A stretch of 64,000 bases of DNA. Source: CBDCKN01 sp965219035. Its GTDB lineage: Bacteria; Gemmatimonadota; Gemmatimonadetes; Longimicrobiales; Gaopeijiaceae. Position numbers and translations under genes: made by a program. This document shows, piece by piece, positions 32,376-42,228 of the stretch (positions are counted from its first letter, which is position 1; each line of letters opens with the position of its first letter). The DNA lies in assembly GCA_965219035.1 (NCBI GenBank), contig CBDCMR010000003.1, positions 1,116,001-1,180,000 on the forward strand, read 5' to 3'. The notes under the pieces were generated by a model. The model was not told where the DNA came from, searched no databases, and was given only the letters and a program-made list of their open reading frames with translations.

Positions 32376-35300
32376 GTGTCAATGTCGCACCGGGCAAACT
32401 CTCGTCTTCCTCGCCGACTCGCACGAGCGGGGTTGTTGATGCTAGGGGCGTCCATCGCCCTTCCTCTTTCCGCCCAGACGCCGGACCGGGTCGCCGCCGG
32501 ACTCACTTGGCGGTCCATCGGCCCCGCCGTCGCCGGGGGCCGGGTACCTGATGTCGAGATCGTCCCCGGCAGTCAGTCCCACATCTACCTTGGCTCCGCC
32601 TCCGGCGGTGTCTGGAAGAGCGAAAACCACGGGACGACGTGGGAGCCCATCTTCGACGACGCGGCCAACCTCTCGATCGGCGATATCGCCCTGGCGCCGT
32701 CCGACCCGTCCGAGCTCTGGGTCGGAACTGGCGAAGCCAACAACCGGAACAGCTCTCCCTGGGGCGAGGGCGTATATCACTCCTCGGACGGTGGCAAGAC
32801 CTGGCGCCTGGTCGGCCTGGAGGAGACGAGACACGTCGGAAAGATCCTGGTCCATCCGAGCAATCCGGATGTCGTGTGGGTCGGAGCCCTGGGACACCTC
32901 TTTGGCCCCAACCAGGAGCGGGGTGTCTATAAGACGACGGAGAGGGGTGGTTCTTGGGAGCGAGTCCTCTTCATCGATGAGAATACAGGCGTCGTCGACA
33001 TGGCCATGGACCCGGCCGATCCGAGTATCCTCTACGCGGCGGCGTATCAGCGGCAGCGGCGGGCGTGGGGGTTCATCGGTGGTGGTCCGGGGAGCGGCAT
33101 TTACAAGAGCACAGACGGCGGAGCCAGTTGGCGAGAGCTGACGATGGGCCTGCCCGAGGGGGACAAGGGGCGCATCGGGCTTGCCGTCTGGAACCGGAAC
33201 CCGGCTCTGATCATGGCCGTCGTCGAGGCGGAGGACGGTGGCATCTTCCGGTCCGAGGACAGGGGCGAGTCCTGGACCAAGGTCAACGATCTGAATCAGC
33301 GGCCCATGTACTACAGTCAGCTCCGCATCGACCCCAACGACGATCAGCACGTCTATCTCGTTGCGGGGTCAATCCATGAGTCCACCGACGGCGGAAAGAC
33401 CTTCACGGCCCTGCCCATGGAGATCGAGTACAACACCGGGGTCCACGTGGACCATCACGACATGTGGATTGACTCACGGGATTCACGCCACATGATCCTG
33501 GGTAACGACGGCGGCCTGTACGCGACCTGGGATATGGGCGCGAACTGGACGTTCATCTCCAACATCCCGATCGAACAATTCTACGACGTCGATCTGGACA
33601 TGTCCGATCCGTATTTCATCTACGGGGGTCTGCAGGACAACAATTCATACCGGGGCCCCAGCCGCACCCGACGCTACCAAGGGATTCTGAACCGGGACTG
33701 GCAGGTAATGGACTACGGCGACGGGATGTACGCAGAGACGGACTGGGCCGATCCGGGCACGGTCTACGTCACCTCTCAAAACGCCGCGATCGTCCGCGTC
33801 AACGTAGCCACCGGGGATCGGAAGGCGCTGAAGCCCTTCCCGCGCGACACGACGGAGGAGTACCGCTTCGAGTGGAAGTCCCCGATCCTCGTATCCCCCC
33901 ACAACTCGAGTCGCGTTTATCTAGGCGGAAACCGGCTCTTCATCTCCGATGACCGAGGGGTGAGCTGGAGGGAGACGGACGATCTGAGCCGCCAGCTCCA
34001 TCAGGACAGTCTTCCCATCATGGGCATCTTGCCCGACTCGACTACGCTCTCAAAGCACGACGGCGCCTCGGGGTATGGAGAGCTCACGGCTGTGTCCGAA
34101 TCCCCGGTCTCTCCCGGCGTGCTCTGGGTCGGCGTGGACGACGGCAACGTCCAGGTGAGCCGGGACGACGGCATCACGTGGAACGACGTAACGCGGAACG
34201 TCCCGGGATTGCCGTTCCCATATTACGTAAGCTGGGTCGAGGCCTCCCACGCCGAGGCTGGGCGGGCCTACGTCAGTCTGGACGGCCACTGGGACGACGA
34301 CTACGGCCCCTACCTGTACGTGACCGAGGACTTCGGCGCCACGTGGAGGTTTCTGTCAGACGGGCTTCGGAGTGCGACCGTGAACGTCGTACGCGAGCAT
34401 CCAGACAACCCTGACCTGCTCTTGGTCGGCGCGGAGAACGGAGCGTTCGCCAGCGTCGACCGTGGGCGGACCTGGGGACGTCTCGGGAGCGGGCTCCCGG
34501 CGGTTCCGGTCGACGACATCGAGATTCACCCCCGAGACAATGACGTCGTGGCAGGCACCCACGGCAGAGGCATCTGGATCCTGGACGACATCACTCCGCT
34601 CTCCCAGTGGGGCCCGGGCGGAGCCGACCCTGTCGAGCTATTTGCTCCTCGGCCTGCGACCCTATTCCTGTACCAGAACGACGTGCCCTCCATGGGGCAG
34701 GGCAGCTACCGGGCACGAAATCCTAGTTACGGTGCGAACCTCGACTACGCGTTCGAGGAAGTCGCGTCCGAGGTGAGGCTGCGCATCATCAACCAGGCCG
34801 GTGAGGTGGTGCGAACCCTCGAGGGAAGCGGGGCTGCGGGGCTGAACCGCGTCACGTGGGACCTGCGTCACGACCCGGTCCCGCACGACACCACGCGTTT
34901 TGACGTACCCCGGCTGGACACAGGGCCCGGCGGGCCGCTGGTTCTTCCGGGAACGTACGCGGTGGAGCTTGCCGTCGGAGAGGAAGTGCGACGTAGGGAG
35001 CTGGTAGTCCGGCCTGACGCCGAGATGCCGGTTCCCCCTGAAGAGCGTCTGGCCCGCTATGAATACACCCTGGAGCTGTACGAGCTACAGAAGCGGGGCT
35101 ATGCCTTGGGCGTGATGGCCTACGAGATGGACCGGGCCCGGGAGACCGCACTGGACTTGCTGTACGCCCGCGACGAGGTGTCCGAGGACGACTCTGCCAG
35201 CGCACACTCGCTGGCTGCCGAGATCGAAGAGGTAGCGGACGACTGGCGTAGCCTGAACGGTGAAGTGAGAAGCTGGTGGACCGGCCTGATCGGGAAGTTT

Positions 35301-35543
35301 GACGGCGGGCCCTCGACGACGGGATCCCTGACTGGGCCGTCGGAGGATCAACTCCGCCGGCTGGCGCGGGTTCGGGAAGAGGCCGACGCGGCAGAAAAGC
35401 GCCTGGACGAAGCCATCTCGGACGTTCTCCCGAGGCTCAACGAGATCCTGGAACGGTACGGGGTTACGCCGATCGGCATCTCGGTGCATCAGCCAGGACA
35501 CCTCCAAACCCAATACGTAGCGAGGAACGGCTGGTCCGGGTAA
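32376..35543 (+). CDS. VPS10/sortilin-like BNR-repeat secreted protein
   Basis: The 1055-residue protein has a signal peptide (LARAGLLMLGASIALPLSAQ). About ten BNR/Asp-box turns of the form S-x-D-x-G-x-T-W are seen, such as SSDGGKTWR, STDGGASWR, SEDRGESWT, SDDRGVSWR and SRDDGITWN. Together they form a sortilin-type ten-bladed propeller (residues about 45-745). A beta domain follows near 800-880 with VVRTLEGSGAAGLNRVTWDL, then a helical C-terminus of about 140 residues. Such proteins are very frequent in this kind of genome and are thought to bind peptides or sugars at the surface. It heads a co-directional cluster with two S9 peptidases and a D-aminoacylase. Confidence 0.85.
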   Translation: MSMSHRANSRLPRRLARAGLLMLGASIALPLSAQTPDRVAAGLTWRSIGPAVAGGRVPDVEIVPGSQSHIYLGSASGGVWKSENHGTTWEPIFDDAANLSIGDIALAPSDPSELWVGTGEANNRNSSPWGEGVYHSSDGGKTWRLVGLEETRHVGKILVHPSNPDVVWVGALGHLFGPNQERGVYKTTERGGSWERVLFIDENTGVVDMAMDPADPSILYAAAYQRQRRAWGFIGGGPGSGIYKSTDGGASWRELTMGLPEGDKGRIGLAVWNRNPALIMAVVEAEDGGIFRSEDRGESWTKVNDLNQRPMYYSQLRIDPNDDQHVYLVAGSIHESTDGGKTFTALPMEIEYNTGVHVDHHDMWIDSRDSRHMILGNDGGLYATWDMGANWTFISNIPIEQFYDVDLDMSDPYFIYGGLQDNNSYRGPSRTRRYQGILNRDWQVMDYGDGMYAETDWADPGTVYVTSQNAAIVRVNVATGDRKALKPFPRDTTEEYRFEWKSPILVSPHNSSRVYLGGNRLFISDDRGVSWRETDDLSRQLHQDSLPIMGILPDSTTLSKHDGASGYGELTAVSESPVSPGVLWVGVDDGNVQVSRDDGITWNDVTRNVPGLPFPYYVSWVEASHAEAGRAYVSLDGHWDDDYGPYLYVTEDFGATWRFLSDGLRSATVNVVREHPDNPDLLLVGAENGAFASVDRGRTWGRLGSGLPAVPVDDIEIHPRDNDVVAGTHGRGIWILDDITPLSQWGPGGADPVELFAPRPATLFLYQNDVPSMGQGSYRARNPSYGANLDYAFEEVASEVRLRIINQAGEVVRTLEGSGAAGLNRVTWDLRHDPVPHDTTRFDVPRLDTGPGGPLVLPGTYAVELAVGEEVRRRELVVRPDAEMPVPPEERLARYEYTLELYELQKRGYALGVMAYEMDRARETALDLLYARDEVSEDDSASAHSLAAEIEEVADDWRSLNGEVRSWWTGLIGKFDGGPSTTGSLTGPSEDQLRRLARVREEADAAEKRLDEAISDVLPRLNEILERYGVTPIGISVHQPGHLQTQYVARNGWSG

Positions 35544-35647
35544 TATCAACGGGAGTCTGACCTGTGTCGCCGGCGCCTCCAATCGGCGGCGCAGGTCGGG
35601 GTCTTCTCGTTCTCAGCCGGCTACTGTCCAATCCGAAGGAGATAACC

Positions 35648-37678
35648 ATGGCTCAGCGATGCTCGTGCATGTCGGCATTCCCGGTCGCACTGCTGTCCGC
35701 CCTGATGGCGGTTCCAGTCCCCCTGCTGAGCCAGGGCTGGACTCCCGAGCTCACCATCCAGGTGAAGCGGGTGAGCGACGTGGTGCCGTCGCCAGATGGA
35801 ACGTGGATCGCCTTCCAGGTGGCCGGTCCCGTCATGGAAGGAGAGACGAGCGAGCGGCTCACACAGATCCACGTGGCCGGGAGTGACGGCCAAGGATCGA
35901 GGCAGCTCACGTGGGGAGAGGCCTCGTCGACCTCTCCCGCCTGGTCTCCAGACGGCGAATGGATCGGCTTCCTGTCCGACCGTGGAGAGGGCGTCGAGGT
36001 CTGGAGGATCCCGCTTCAGGGGGGCGAGGCTCGGCCGATCACGGACGTGCCGGAGGACGTAGGGGCGTTCTCCTGGTCTCCTTCCGGAGACCGGATCGGA
36101 TACCTCATGCGCGACCCGGAGACTGAGGAGGAGGAGAAGGCGAAGCGTGAGAAGCGTGACGCCCGCGTGGTCGACGAGAATCTGAAGATGATCGGCCTCT
36201 ACGTCGCCGACGTGAGTGATTCGCCCACGGAGAGCCGCCGACTTTCGCCCGGACGCGTGAGCGTCCAGAGCTGGACCGCCAGGCTGATGGACTGGTCTCC
36301 AGACGGTTCGACGATCGTCTTCGTCCACCAGCCCTCGCCAAAAGTAAATGACTGGCCGAAGGCGGATCTGTCGGCGGTGGACGTGGCCACGGGGCGGGTT
36401 CGCGCGCTCGCCTCCACCGGGGCTGCCGAAGGGAGTCCCCACTTCTCGCCCGACGGCCGCTGGATCGCGTTCGCCGCTAGTGACGATCCCGCGAGTTGGG
36501 CCTTCACCTGGGACGTGTATGTGGTCCCGTCGGAAGGAGGAGAGCCACTCCCATTGTCCCGGACCTTCGACAGGCAAGCGAGCGTCTTGGGCTGGCGAGC
36601 CGACGGCTCCGCCGTCCTGGTATCCGAGCCATACCGGACGTTGCGCCGGATTCAAGCTCTACCCATCGACGCATCGGGCCCCTTGGATCTATCGCCCGCG
36701 GAACTCCTGGTAAACGGCCCGACTCTGAACCGGGCGGGTACCCACTTGGGGTTCGTGTCGGAAACCCCGGATAAGCCGCCAGAGGCGTACGTGGCCGGGC
36801 TGCCGGGGTTCCACGTCTCGCAGGTGAGCAGGCTGCAGGAGCTCCCGGAGGTCCCCCTTGGTCCTACCGAGGTCGTCAGATGGGAGTCCACTAACGGATA
36901 CACGATCGAGGGGCTCCTCACCTACCCGGTGGGCTATCGGGCTGGGGAGCGGGTCCCTCTCTTGGTGCTGGTCCACGGTGGTCCGACCGGCATGTTCAGC
37001 CAGAGCTTCATCGGGAATCCAGGCCAGTACCCGGTGGCTGTCTTCGCTTCCCGGGGCTACGCCGTGCTCCGGCCCAACCCTCGAGGGGGCAGCGGCTACG
37101 GCCGGGAGTTCAGATATGCGAACTACGGGGACTGGGGGGGCGGGGACTACGGTGACATCATGTCGGGAGTGGACGCCATGATCGACCGGGGCGTGGCAGA
37201 CCCCGATCGATTGGGGGTCATGGGGTGGAGTTATGGCGGGTTCATGACCTCCTGGATCGTCACGCAGACGGACCGCTTCCGCGCCGCATCCATCGGTGCC
37301 GCCCTGCCGAACCTGGTCTCGTTCGCGGGAACCTCCGACGTCCCGGACTTCGTGCCGGACTACTTCGGCGGAGACTTCTGGGAGCGCACGGACGCGTGGC
37401 TGAAACATGCGCCCATGTTCCACGTCGGGGGCGTTACCACGCCGTCCCTTATCCAGCATGGTGAGAGAGACGAGCGGGTGCCGGTCTCACAGGCGTACGA
37501 GCTATACAACGCATTGAAGCGGCAGGGCGTCGAGACGAAGCTGGTGATCTACCCGAGGCAGCCCCACGGCATCCGGGAGCCCAAGCTCCTCCTGGATGCC
37601 ATGGAGCGGAACCTCGAATGGTTCGCTCGCTGGATCAGGCCACAATCCGTGTCGGTGAGGGAGCGGGGCCGCAGGTGA
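35648..37678 (+). CDS. S9 family prolyl oligopeptidase / acylaminoacyl peptidase
   Basis: The ATG is 5 bases after AAGGAG. A signal peptide (ALLSALMAVPVPLLSQ) is followed by a WD40-like beta propeller (about 40-400) with TolB-type turns (SPDGTWIAF, SPDGEWIGFLSDR). The alpha/beta hydrolase domain (about 415-675) shows the triad: Ser in GWSYGGFM, Asp in GERDERVP and His in RQPHGI. LVHGGPTGMFSQ builds the oxyanion site. It should cleave short peptides in the periplasm. It follows the VPS10/BNR gene by 104 bases and precedes a second S9 gene by 83 bases. Confidence 0.9.
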   Translation: MAQRCSCMSAFPVALLSALMAVPVPLLSQGWTPELTIQVKRVSDVVPSPDGTWIAFQVAGPVMEGETSERLTQIHVAGSDGQGSRQLTWGEASSTSPAWSPDGEWIGFLSDRGEGVEVWRIPLQGGEARPITDVPEDVGAFSWSPSGDRIGYLMRDPETEEEEKAKREKRDARVVDENLKMIGLYVADVSDSPTESRRLSPGRVSVQSWTARLMDWSPDGSTIVFVHQPSPKVNDWPKADLSAVDVATGRVRALASTGAAEGSPHFSPDGRWIAFAASDDPASWAFTWDVYVVPSEGGEPLPLSRTFDRQASVLGWRADGSAVLVSEPYRTLRRIQALPIDASGPLDLSPAELLVNGPTLNRAGTHLGFVSETPDKPPEAYVAGLPGFHVSQVSRLQELPEVPLGPTEVVRWESTNGYTIEGLLTYPVGYRAGERVPLLVLVHGGPTGMFSQSFIGNPGQYPVAVFASRGYAVLRPNPRGGSGYGREFRYANYGDWGGGDYGDIMSGVDAMIDRGVADPDRLGVMGWSYGGFMTSWIVTQTDRFRAASIGAALPNLVSFAGTSDVPDFVPDYFGGDFWERTDAWLKHAPMFHVGGVTTPSLIQHGERDERVPVSQAYELYNALKRQGVETKLVIYPRQPHGIREPKLLLDAMERNLEWFARWIRPQSVSVRERGRR

Positions 37679-37761
37679 AGCGCAGACCCTCCCTGCCCCC
37701 ACCTGAGGTCGCCGATAACGTAACCCTTGTCCGCATCGTTCCCACACCCGTGAGGGCTATC

Positions 37762-39882
37762 ATGACCGCGCGCTGCCGAATCCCCCGTCTTTGGCTCTTC
37801 GCGACAGTTCTTTGCGTGGCTGCCACCGCCTCCGCGTCCGCGCAGGATGCCTTCACGATAGAGCAGGTACTCGCCGCCCCGTTCCCCACCGAGCTTGTCG
37901 CGACCCCCCAAGGCGCCGCATTCGCGTGGGTCCAGTACGACCGGGGCACCCGGAACATCTGGATGGCCACTGGCCCGTCCTTCGAGGGCCAGCCCGTAAC
38001 GAACTTTTCGGGCGACGACGGACAGGTGCTGACCGACCTGGTCTTTACCCACGACGGCGAGAACATCGTGTTTGTCCGTGGATCCACCCTGGGGTTTGTG
38101 CACAGCCCGACCGCTCCGATCCCGAATCCCACCAGCGACCCGGAGGGCACGGAGCGAGCGCTCTGGGTGGTCGAGGTTGCGACGGGCAATGCCCGTCGTC
38201 TCGCGGAAGGGTCCGCGCCAGCCCCCTCTCCCGACGGTAACAAAGTGGCCTTTTTGAGGGGTGGACAGATCTGGATGTTTCCCACAAGGTCGGCTGACGA
38301 CCCCTCGCAACTTCTGAAAATCCGGGGTTCGGCCACTCAGCTCGCTTGGTCCCCTGATGGGAACAGTCTGGCGTTCAAGAGTTCACGGGGTGATCACTCG
38401 TTCATTGGAGTAGTTCACATTCCGTCCGGGACCCTTCGCTACTTCGATCCCAGCTTCGACCATGACGGGAGCCCCGTGTGGTCGCCCGATGGGACTCGAA
38501 TCGCCTACGCGCGGGTTCCTAATCTTCGCGGACGTGTGTTGTTCGAACCGGTGCGGGAGGCGGTCCCGTGGTCGATCCGCGTGGTCGACCTAAACAGCGG
38601 AGAGGCGCATACGATTTTCGAGGCCCCGCGCGGTGTCGGGAGCGCTTACTACGCCAGAAACATCTCTTCAACCAGCGACATCTTTTGGGGCTCTGGCAAC
38701 CGGATCGTCTTCCCTTGGGAGGGGACGGGTTGGGTGAACCTCTACTCGGTTCCGGCCGGCGGGGGCGAGCCCACCCCGTTGACCCCCGGCGAGTTCGAGG
38801 TCCAGCACGTTTCGTCGACTCCCTCCGGTGACGAAGTGCTGTACGTCTCGAACGAAGGTGACATCGATCGGCAGCATGTGTGGCGAGTGGGCGTCGACGG
38901 AGGCCAGCGCCAGCATGTCACGCCCGGTTCCGGGCTTGAGTGGTCGCCCGTCATGGCAGCCGACGGGGGGGCGATCGCCTTCCTGGCCTCAGCCGGAACC
39001 GTACCGGCCCACCCGGCCGTCGTCGTGGGAGGTCAACGCAGCTCACTCACGCCCGACGCGCTACCCGACGATTTTCCCACGGCTGCCCTCGTCGAGCCCC
39101 AGCAGGTGGTGTTCTCCGGTTCGGACGGGCTGTCCATCCACGGCCAGCTCTTCCTTCCCGAGGGCAGCTCCCCCGGTGATCAGCGACCCGCTATGCTGCA
39201 CTTCCACGGTGGGTCGCGGAGTCAGATGCTCCTCGGTTTCCATCATTCGGGCTACTACCACAACGCCTATGCGTTCAATCAATACCTGGTGCGCCGGGGA
39301 TACGTGGTCCTGTCGGTAAACTACCGCAGCGGAACCGGCTACGGTATGGAGTTTCGGGAAGCGCCTAACTATGGGGCCACAGGAGCCAGCGAATTCCTGG
39401 ACGTGATGGGAGCAGGTCTATACTTGAAGAGCCGAGCCGATGTGGATGGGGATCGAATCGGTCTCTGGGGAGGCTCCTATGGAGGATACCTCACTGCCCT
39501 CGGCCTCGCTCGAGCCTCGGATCTGTTCGCCGCCGGAGTGGATATTCACGGAGTCCACAACTGGAACATTACCATCCAGAACTTCACTCCAAGCTACAAC
39601 CCTGAGGCCCGCCCCGATTACGCTCGGGTCGCCTTTGAGTCTTCACCTATGGCCGACGTCGACACGTGGAGCTCGCCTGTTTTGCTCATCAGCGGCGATG
39701 ATGACCGCAACGTGCCGTTCAGAGAGTCGGTCGACCTTGCACAGAAGCTCAGAGAACGGGGCGTGCACGTGGAGCAGCTCGTCTTCCCCGACGAGATCCA
39801 CGGCTTCCTTCTCCACTCGAGCTGGGTCACGCTCTTTGAGGCGGCTGCAGACTTCCTAAAGCGTGAGCTAGAAGGAACCTGA
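37762..39882 (+). CDS. S9 family peptidase, dipeptidyl-peptidase-like
   Basis: The start is the ATG at 37762, right before the signal (LWLFATVLCVAATASASAQ). A propeller (residues about 30-450) with turns such as SPDGNSLAF and SPDGTRIAY precedes the hydrolase domain. The triad is Ser in GGSYGGYLT, Asp in GDDDRNVPF and His in DEIHGFLL. LHFHGGSRSQML takes the place of the usual oxyanion loop. It has 706 residues, distant from the preceding paralogue. Both probably feed dipeptides to the D-aminoacylase and other enzymes of the cluster. Confidence 0.9.
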   Translation: MTARCRIPRLWLFATVLCVAATASASAQDAFTIEQVLAAPFPTELVATPQGAAFAWVQYDRGTRNIWMATGPSFEGQPVTNFSGDDGQVLTDLVFTHDGENIVFVRGSTLGFVHSPTAPIPNPTSDPEGTERALWVVEVATGNARRLAEGSAPAPSPDGNKVAFLRGGQIWMFPTRSADDPSQLLKIRGSATQLAWSPDGNSLAFKSSRGDHSFIGVVHIPSGTLRYFDPSFDHDGSPVWSPDGTRIAYARVPNLRGRVLFEPVREAVPWSIRVVDLNSGEAHTIFEAPRGVGSAYYARNISSTSDIFWGSGNRIVFPWEGTGWVNLYSVPAGGGEPTPLTPGEFEVQHVSSTPSGDEVLYVSNEGDIDRQHVWRVGVDGGQRQHVTPGSGLEWSPVMAADGGAIAFLASAGTVPAHPAVVVGGQRSSLTPDALPDDFPTAALVEPQQVVFSGSDGLSIHGQLFLPEGSSPGDQRPAMLHFHGGSRSQMLLGFHHSGYYHNAYAFNQYLVRRGYVVLSVNYRSGTGYGMEFREAPNYGATGASEFLDVMGAGLYLKSRADVDGDRIGLWGGSYGGYLTALGLARASDLFAAGVDIHGVHNWNITIQNFTPSYNPEARPDYARVAFESSPMADVDTWSSPVLLISGDDDRNVPFRESVDLAQKLRERGVHVEQLVFPDEIHGFLLHSSWVTLFEAAADFLKRELEGT

Positions 39883-39950
39883 TGGGTCGCCCAAAGGACC
39901 ACGCCGCGATTTTCCTTTCGCACCCGCGTGATCTACAGGAGACGCGAGGG

Positions 39951-41375
39951 ATGAAACGCACCATAGCGATCGGAATCGCCCTGCTCACCGGGACGTTGCT
40001 GGGCTGCGGCCCCGCAGACGAGGGTGGCGCTGACTTCGACCTGGTCATCGCGAATGGCCGGGTCATGGATCCCGAATCGGGTCTCGACGCCGTCCGCACC
40101 ATCGGCATCCGGGGCGGAAGCATCGCCGCGATCGTCGACGGGGAGATCGATGGTGTACAGACCATCGACGCCACCGGCCTGGTCGTCGCGCCGGGCTTCA
40201 TCGATCTGCACGAACATGGGCAGTTCGAGGAGGCCTACGCTCTGATGGCGAGGGACGGAGTCACCTCGGCGCTCGAGCTGGAGGTCGGCACGGTGGACGT
40301 GGGCGCGTGGTATGCCGAGCGCGACGGAAGGCAGATCGTCAACTACGGAGTGAGCATCGGACACATCGGCGTCCGAATGGACCTCCTCGACGATCCGGGT
40401 GAGGGCATTCTGCCCGCCGGGATCGGAGGTTCGGGAAGCGTGACGCCCGAGCAGCTCGACGAGATGGAGCGCCGGATTCGAGAGGGTTTGGCTCAGGGTG
40501 CGGTCGCCGTAGGCTTCGGGGCCGCGTATACGCCCGGCGCGACCATGGAAGAGATCGAGCGCATGTTCGGCGTGGCGGGCGACGTCGGGGCCGCGATCCA
40601 CATTCACATGCGGAATGGCGTGCCGGGCTTCGACTCCACGCTCGCCGCGGCCCGGCGGGCCAGGGCCGCACTCCACGTCGTTCACATCAACTCGACGTCC
40701 GGGCGCGACATCGACCGGTTTCTCGAGATGGTCGAGGAGATGCAGGCGGCCGGCCAGGACCTCACGACGGAGACGTACCCCTACGGCGCCGGCATGACCG
40801 AGATCCAATCCGCACTCTTCGACGACTGGGAGAGCTGGACAGACGAGGACTTCCAGCGCCACCAGCTCGTCGCGACCGGACAGCGGGCGACCCGGGAGAC
40901 ATTCGCGCAGGCACGCAGGGAAGGCGGCACCGTGATCATCCACAGTCGCACGGAAGACATGACACGGACCGCTGTGTTCAGCCCCCTCACGATGATCGCG
41001 AGCGACGGCTTCATCGTGGACGGACGGGGCCACCCGCGGACCTCGGGCTCGTACTCGAAGGTGCTCGGGCGCTACGTCCGTGAGGAAGGCGGGCTCACGC
41101 TCATGGACGCCCTCAGGAAGATGACGGTCATGCCCGCCCGCCGACTCGAGGCGCGCGTTCCCTCGATGGCGAACAAAGGACGCATCCGTGTCGGCGCCGA
41201 CGCCGACATCACGATGTTCGATCCAGAGACGGTCATCGACCGCGCGACGTACGAGGACGCGACGATTTCGGCGGCGGGGATACCGTACGTGATCATCGGC
41301 GGGGAGGTGGTTGTGGCTGAGGGGGAGGTGACGGACGCTCGGGCGGGGAGGGCGATTCGGGCGCCGATGGGGTGA
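39951..41375 (+). CDS. N-acyl-D-amino-acid deacylase family amidohydrolase, lipoprotein
   Basis: A lipobox (LLTGTLLGC) anchors the protein. Unlike the paralogue at 16544-18247, the first metal pair is intact: PGFIDLHEHGQ. Other ligand segments are IHIHMRNG, LHVVHINSTS and IHSRTEDM, and the C-terminal beta domain has DADITMFDPETV. The lid Asp (MIASDG) that binds the zinc is present. The 474 residues match the family. It should deacylate N-acyl-D-amino acids or cleave D-dipeptides in the periplasm. It follows the S9 genes in the same direction. Confidence 0.85.
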   Translation: MKRTIAIGIALLTGTLLGCGPADEGGADFDLVIANGRVMDPESGLDAVRTIGIRGGSIAAIVDGEIDGVQTIDATGLVVAPGFIDLHEHGQFEEAYALMARDGVTSALELEVGTVDVGAWYAERDGRQIVNYGVSIGHIGVRMDLLDDPGEGILPAGIGGSGSVTPEQLDEMERRIREGLAQGAVAVGFGAAYTPGATMEEIERMFGVAGDVGAAIHIHMRNGVPGFDSTLAAARRARAALHVVHINSTSGRDIDRFLEMVEEMQAAGQDLTTETYPYGAGMTEIQSALFDDWESWTDEDFQRHQLVATGQRATRETFAQARREGGTVIIHSRTEDMTRTAVFSPLTMIASDGFIVDGRGHPRTSGSYSKVLGRYVREEGGLTLMDALRKMTVMPARRLEARVPSMANKGRIRVGADADITMFDPETVIDRATYEDATISAAGIPYVIIGGEVVVAEGEVTDARAGRAIRAPMG

Positions 41376-41506
41376 GCGAGGCGGGACGACGGGTGCCCGC
41401 CGACACGATCGACGAAGTCGTAGAGCGGCTGACGGAGATCGTCGAATGGTCGCCCGGTTGGAAGAGCGGCGGCTGGGCGCTAGTGTGGTGTGGAACACCA
41501 CACTAG
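41372..41506 (+). CDS. Possible 44-residue product coupled to the deacylase, ending in a palindrome
   Basis: A GTG overlaps the stop of the deacylase (GTGA) and opens SEAGRRVPADTIDEVVERLT then EIVEWSPGWKSG. The helix-like beginning looks like the N-terminus of a longer protein. The frame stops at the TAG inside the palindrome at 41478-41508, as if an insertion cut the gene short. It is either a small gene or a truncated one. Confidence 0.35.
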   Translation: MSEAGRRVPADTIDEVVERLTEIVEWSPGWKSGGWALVWCGTPH

Positions 41507-42207
41507 CGAGCCGCGCGCTCCGGGCGGGTACCGCTGCGGTGATGGTCGTAGGTCTCGGCGCCTGCCGGGCGGCGGATCCCGGTGACGATCCAGGTGGCCT
41601 CGAGCACGAGAACGTCCTCATCGACCTGTGGGACGTCGGGGCGGTCGCCGCCATCGCCTTGGGGCTGCGGGTCCCGAGCGCCGTCGAGCGGAAGACTCTC
41701 CTGGTGCGTATCCCACCTATCGAGAGGGACGGGGAGGAGGTCACACGGGCTCGCGTGAGAGAGATCCTCGAGCTCGGTGCCGACGGTGTCGTCTTGCCTC
41801 ACGTCCGGAGCCCTGAGGAGGTGCTAATGGCGGTCAGCTTCTTCACCGACGCCGGCGCGGACGTGTGGTCGCCGTCGAACCCGACGGGCGAGATCTTCGC
41901 CATGATCATGATCGAAGATCCCGGCGCTCTGGCGACGGTCGAGGAGATCGCCGACACGCCGGGCTACAGCATCCTGGCCTGCGGCATTGGGAGCCTCACA
42001 CGCGCGCTCGGCGATGATCGAGAAGCGGCGGAGGCTGGAAACCAGGAGGTTCTGTCCCACGCGAAGCGTGTAGGCTTAGCCGACATGATCACGGCCGACG
42101 CGCGGGACATCGAGGAGCGTGTTCAGCAGGGCTTCCTGGCGCTCCTCATGCAGGGCCCCGAGGCCGATGACGTGATTCGCTTGGGCCGCGCGGCGGCCAG
42201 GCGATGA
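41446..42207 (+). CDS. HpcH/HpaI-aldolase-like lipoprotein, probably inactive paralogue
   Basis: This relative of the 29997-30821 gene has shared blocks such as LLVRIPPIERDGEEVTRARV, GADGVVLPHVRSPEEV and IMIEDPGA. Compared with that gene about 30 residues of the first strands are gone, and the metal Asp of G-P-G-D-L is replaced (GIGSLTRAL). An N-terminal lipobox (AAVMVVGLGAC) is present. The start is unclear: ATG 41446, or a GTG at 41485 or 41488 within a palindrome. It is most likely a decaying or non-catalytic copy. It ends the plus-strand catabolic cluster. Confidence 0.65.
   Translation: MVARLEERRLGASVVWNTTLASRALRAGTAAVMVVGLGACRAADPGDDPGGLEHENVLIDLWDVGAVAAIALGLRVPSAVERKTLLVRIPPIERDGEEVTRARVREILELGADGVVLPHVRSPEEVLMAVSFFTDAGADVWSPSNPTGEIFAMIMIEDPGALATVEEIADTPGYSILACGIGSLTRALGDDREAAEAGNQEVLSHAKRVGLADMITADARDIEERVQQGFLALLMQGPEADDVIRLGRAAARR
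41478..41508. repeat. Perfect 14-bp inverted repeat with CTAG ends
   Basis: CGCTAGTGTGGTGT, a 3-base GGA loop, and ACACCACACTAGCG. The core reads CTAGTGT...ACACTAG, the same outer heptamers as the 168-bp MITE, so it may be the two terminal repeats of a related element after its middle was lost. It covers the stop of one frame and candidate GTG starts of the next. Confidence 0.7.
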
Positions 42208-42228
42208 ACGAATCGGGGCCCCGACCGG

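Noticed and set aside
32164..32439. A 91-codon frame before the VPS10/BNR gene.
   Set aside because: No homology, a Cys/Arg-rich end, and it overlaps the next gene's signal region; not strong enough to call.
39933..41744. A 600-codon minus-strand frame over the deacylase.
   Set aside because: Antisense shadow; the plus-strand gene has all family motifs and a lipobox.
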